Assembly (NCBI GenBank): GCA_027625095.1
Contig: JAQBXN010000045.1
Location: forward strand, 1 to 55,253
Direction of reading: 5' to 3'
DNA: 55,253 bases
Source of the DNA: Planctomycetota bacterium
GTDB lineage: Bacteria; Planctomycetota; PUPC01; JACPCR01
Part shown: positions 54,812 to 55,253 of the stretch, in pieces
How the letters are laid out: each line of letters opens with the position of its first letter
Numbering within the stretch: position 1 is the first letter of the stretch
Position numbers and translations under genes: made by a program
Notes under the pieces: generated by a model
The model's input: the letters and a program-made list of their open reading frames with translations, nothing else
Database searches by the model: none
Told to the model about the DNA's origin: nothing

Positions 54812-55253
54812 GCCCCGCAGGGGCGAAAGCATCTAGCCTGGGGCGTGACCGTTGCTCTTTGCCCACATTTTCTGCAACCCCGAAGGTGGTTGTGTCCTAT
54901 AGCCCAGGGTTGCGAGGCTTTGCGAGCTACCCTGGGATCGGAGGACAATTTCCGATCAACGCCGAAGGTGTTGCGTCCATACCCGAATGCTTGCAAGGCC
55001 GGATTAAATGGACGCAACCCCGTTGGGGTTGAGGCTCCTTCTTCCGGTTACCCAGAGTTGCTCGCAGACTCGCGAACCCTGGGCTGGAAGACGGAACACC
55101 TTTGGTGTTCAAGAAGGAACAGCGGTGTTGGACTCACTACGGATCTCGAGCCCACCAGACAACGCCTGAAGGCCTCACTCCAATTAAGGACTCCGGCCAA
55201 AATAATGTTGCCACTTTCAATAGTCCCGAAGGGACGGAGGCAATTAGCCCCAG
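54812..55253. repeat. Array of short hairpins (PVC-type intergenic repeat)
   Basis: No gene is supported from 54716 to the end. Perfect or near-perfect hairpins with 1- to 5-base loops follow each other: GCCCCGCAGGGGC (54812-54824), CAACCCC..GGTGGTTG (54875-54892), CAACGCC..GGTGTTG (54957-54973), CAACCCCGTTGGGGTTG (55015-55031), GAACACCTTTGGTGTTC (55094-55110), GTCCCGAAGGGAC (55223-55235). Two larger palindromes AGCCCAGGGT...ACCCTGGG (54901-54935) and ACCCAGAGTT...ACCCTGGGCT (55050-55085) and the arms TTGCGTCCAT/ATGGACGCAA (54971-54980, 55008-55017) interleave. The order hairpin, CCCAGGGT palindrome, hairpin repeats at least twice. It may end the operon transcript; origin and function are unknown. 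Confidence 0.75.

Overview
The window reads as chromosomal DNA of a free-living heterotroph of the PVC superphylum, most likely Planctomycetota or a lineage that shares its gene pool. The evidence is: two giant exported proteins with the PVC-type 'membrane-bound dehydrogenase' propeller, one of them ending in the PVC-type haem c domain; a DUF1080 domain; three sulfatases; a Ser/Thr kinase fused to an FHA domain; and a groEL-groES-groEL-(HEAT)-dnaJ-grpE-fmdB-yacG order that I associate with planctomycetes. The phylum cannot be fixed because there is no rRNA in the window. I saw no tRNA, rRNA or CRISPR array.

Layout. (a) 1-9.1 kb is an accessory zone. It holds a sugar isomerase/HpcH aldolase pair, an orphan antitoxin-like gene, a 1.7-kresidue exported PQQ-propeller/CBM9/malectin protein, an intact DUF433/DUF5615 toxin-antitoxin pair, a decayed HUH (Y1) transposase gene cut by an IS21-like end, and a winged-helix gene fragment. 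(b) 9.5-17.3 kb is a proteostasis block: groEL1 with a GGM tail, groES, groEL2 without one, a strong terminator, then HEAT-repeat protein, dnaJ, grpE, an FmdB zinc ribbon with a serine/aspartate repeat tail, and yacG. (c) 17.3-27.2 kb holds a WG-repeat lipoprotein, an unknown membrane protein, a Gfo/Idh oxidoreductase, a PTPS/QueD-like enzyme, a small-protein/nucleotidyltransferase pair, a 1424-residue SGNH-propeller-HEAT-discoidin-cupredoxin protein, and relics of a second DUF5615 system. (d) 27.3-46.1 kb is a catabolic zone for a sulfated, probably uronate-containing polysaccharide. It has a heparinase II/III-type lyase, three sulfatases, a 2-hydroxyacid dehydrogenase, a hydroxypyruvate-isomerase-like enzyme, a DUF1080-propeller-cytochrome c protein, an alpha/beta hydrolase, two divergent Fe(II)-dependent oxygenases (JmjC-like and PhyH), a kinase-FHA protein and a second Gfo/Idh enzyme. 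(e) 46.1-48.4 kb holds a TPR lipoprotein and pcm. (f) 48.6-54.7 kb is the most unusual part. A single-domain globin lies divergent to a two-gene respiratory operon: a dihaem c plus EB_dh-domain subunit, then a Tat-exported 1177-residue type II DMSO-reductase-family catalytic subunit that most resembles nitrite oxidoreductase/nitrate reductase (NxrA-like). No Fe-S beta subunit follows it inside the window. (g) 54.8-55.25 kb is an array of short perfect hairpins, a repeat region of PVC type.

How the genes may work together. The catabolic zone would desulfate and cleave a polymer and feed uronic or keto sugars to isomerases and aldolases. The haem and copper propeller proteins suggest periplasmic oxidation of sugars with electrons passed to c-type or blue-copper carriers. 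The NxrA-like operon offers a periplasmic nitrite/nitrate (or other oxyanion) reaction connected to the same electron pool. The pathway assignments are inference. The domain calls come from motifs named in each entry and were not checked by database search.
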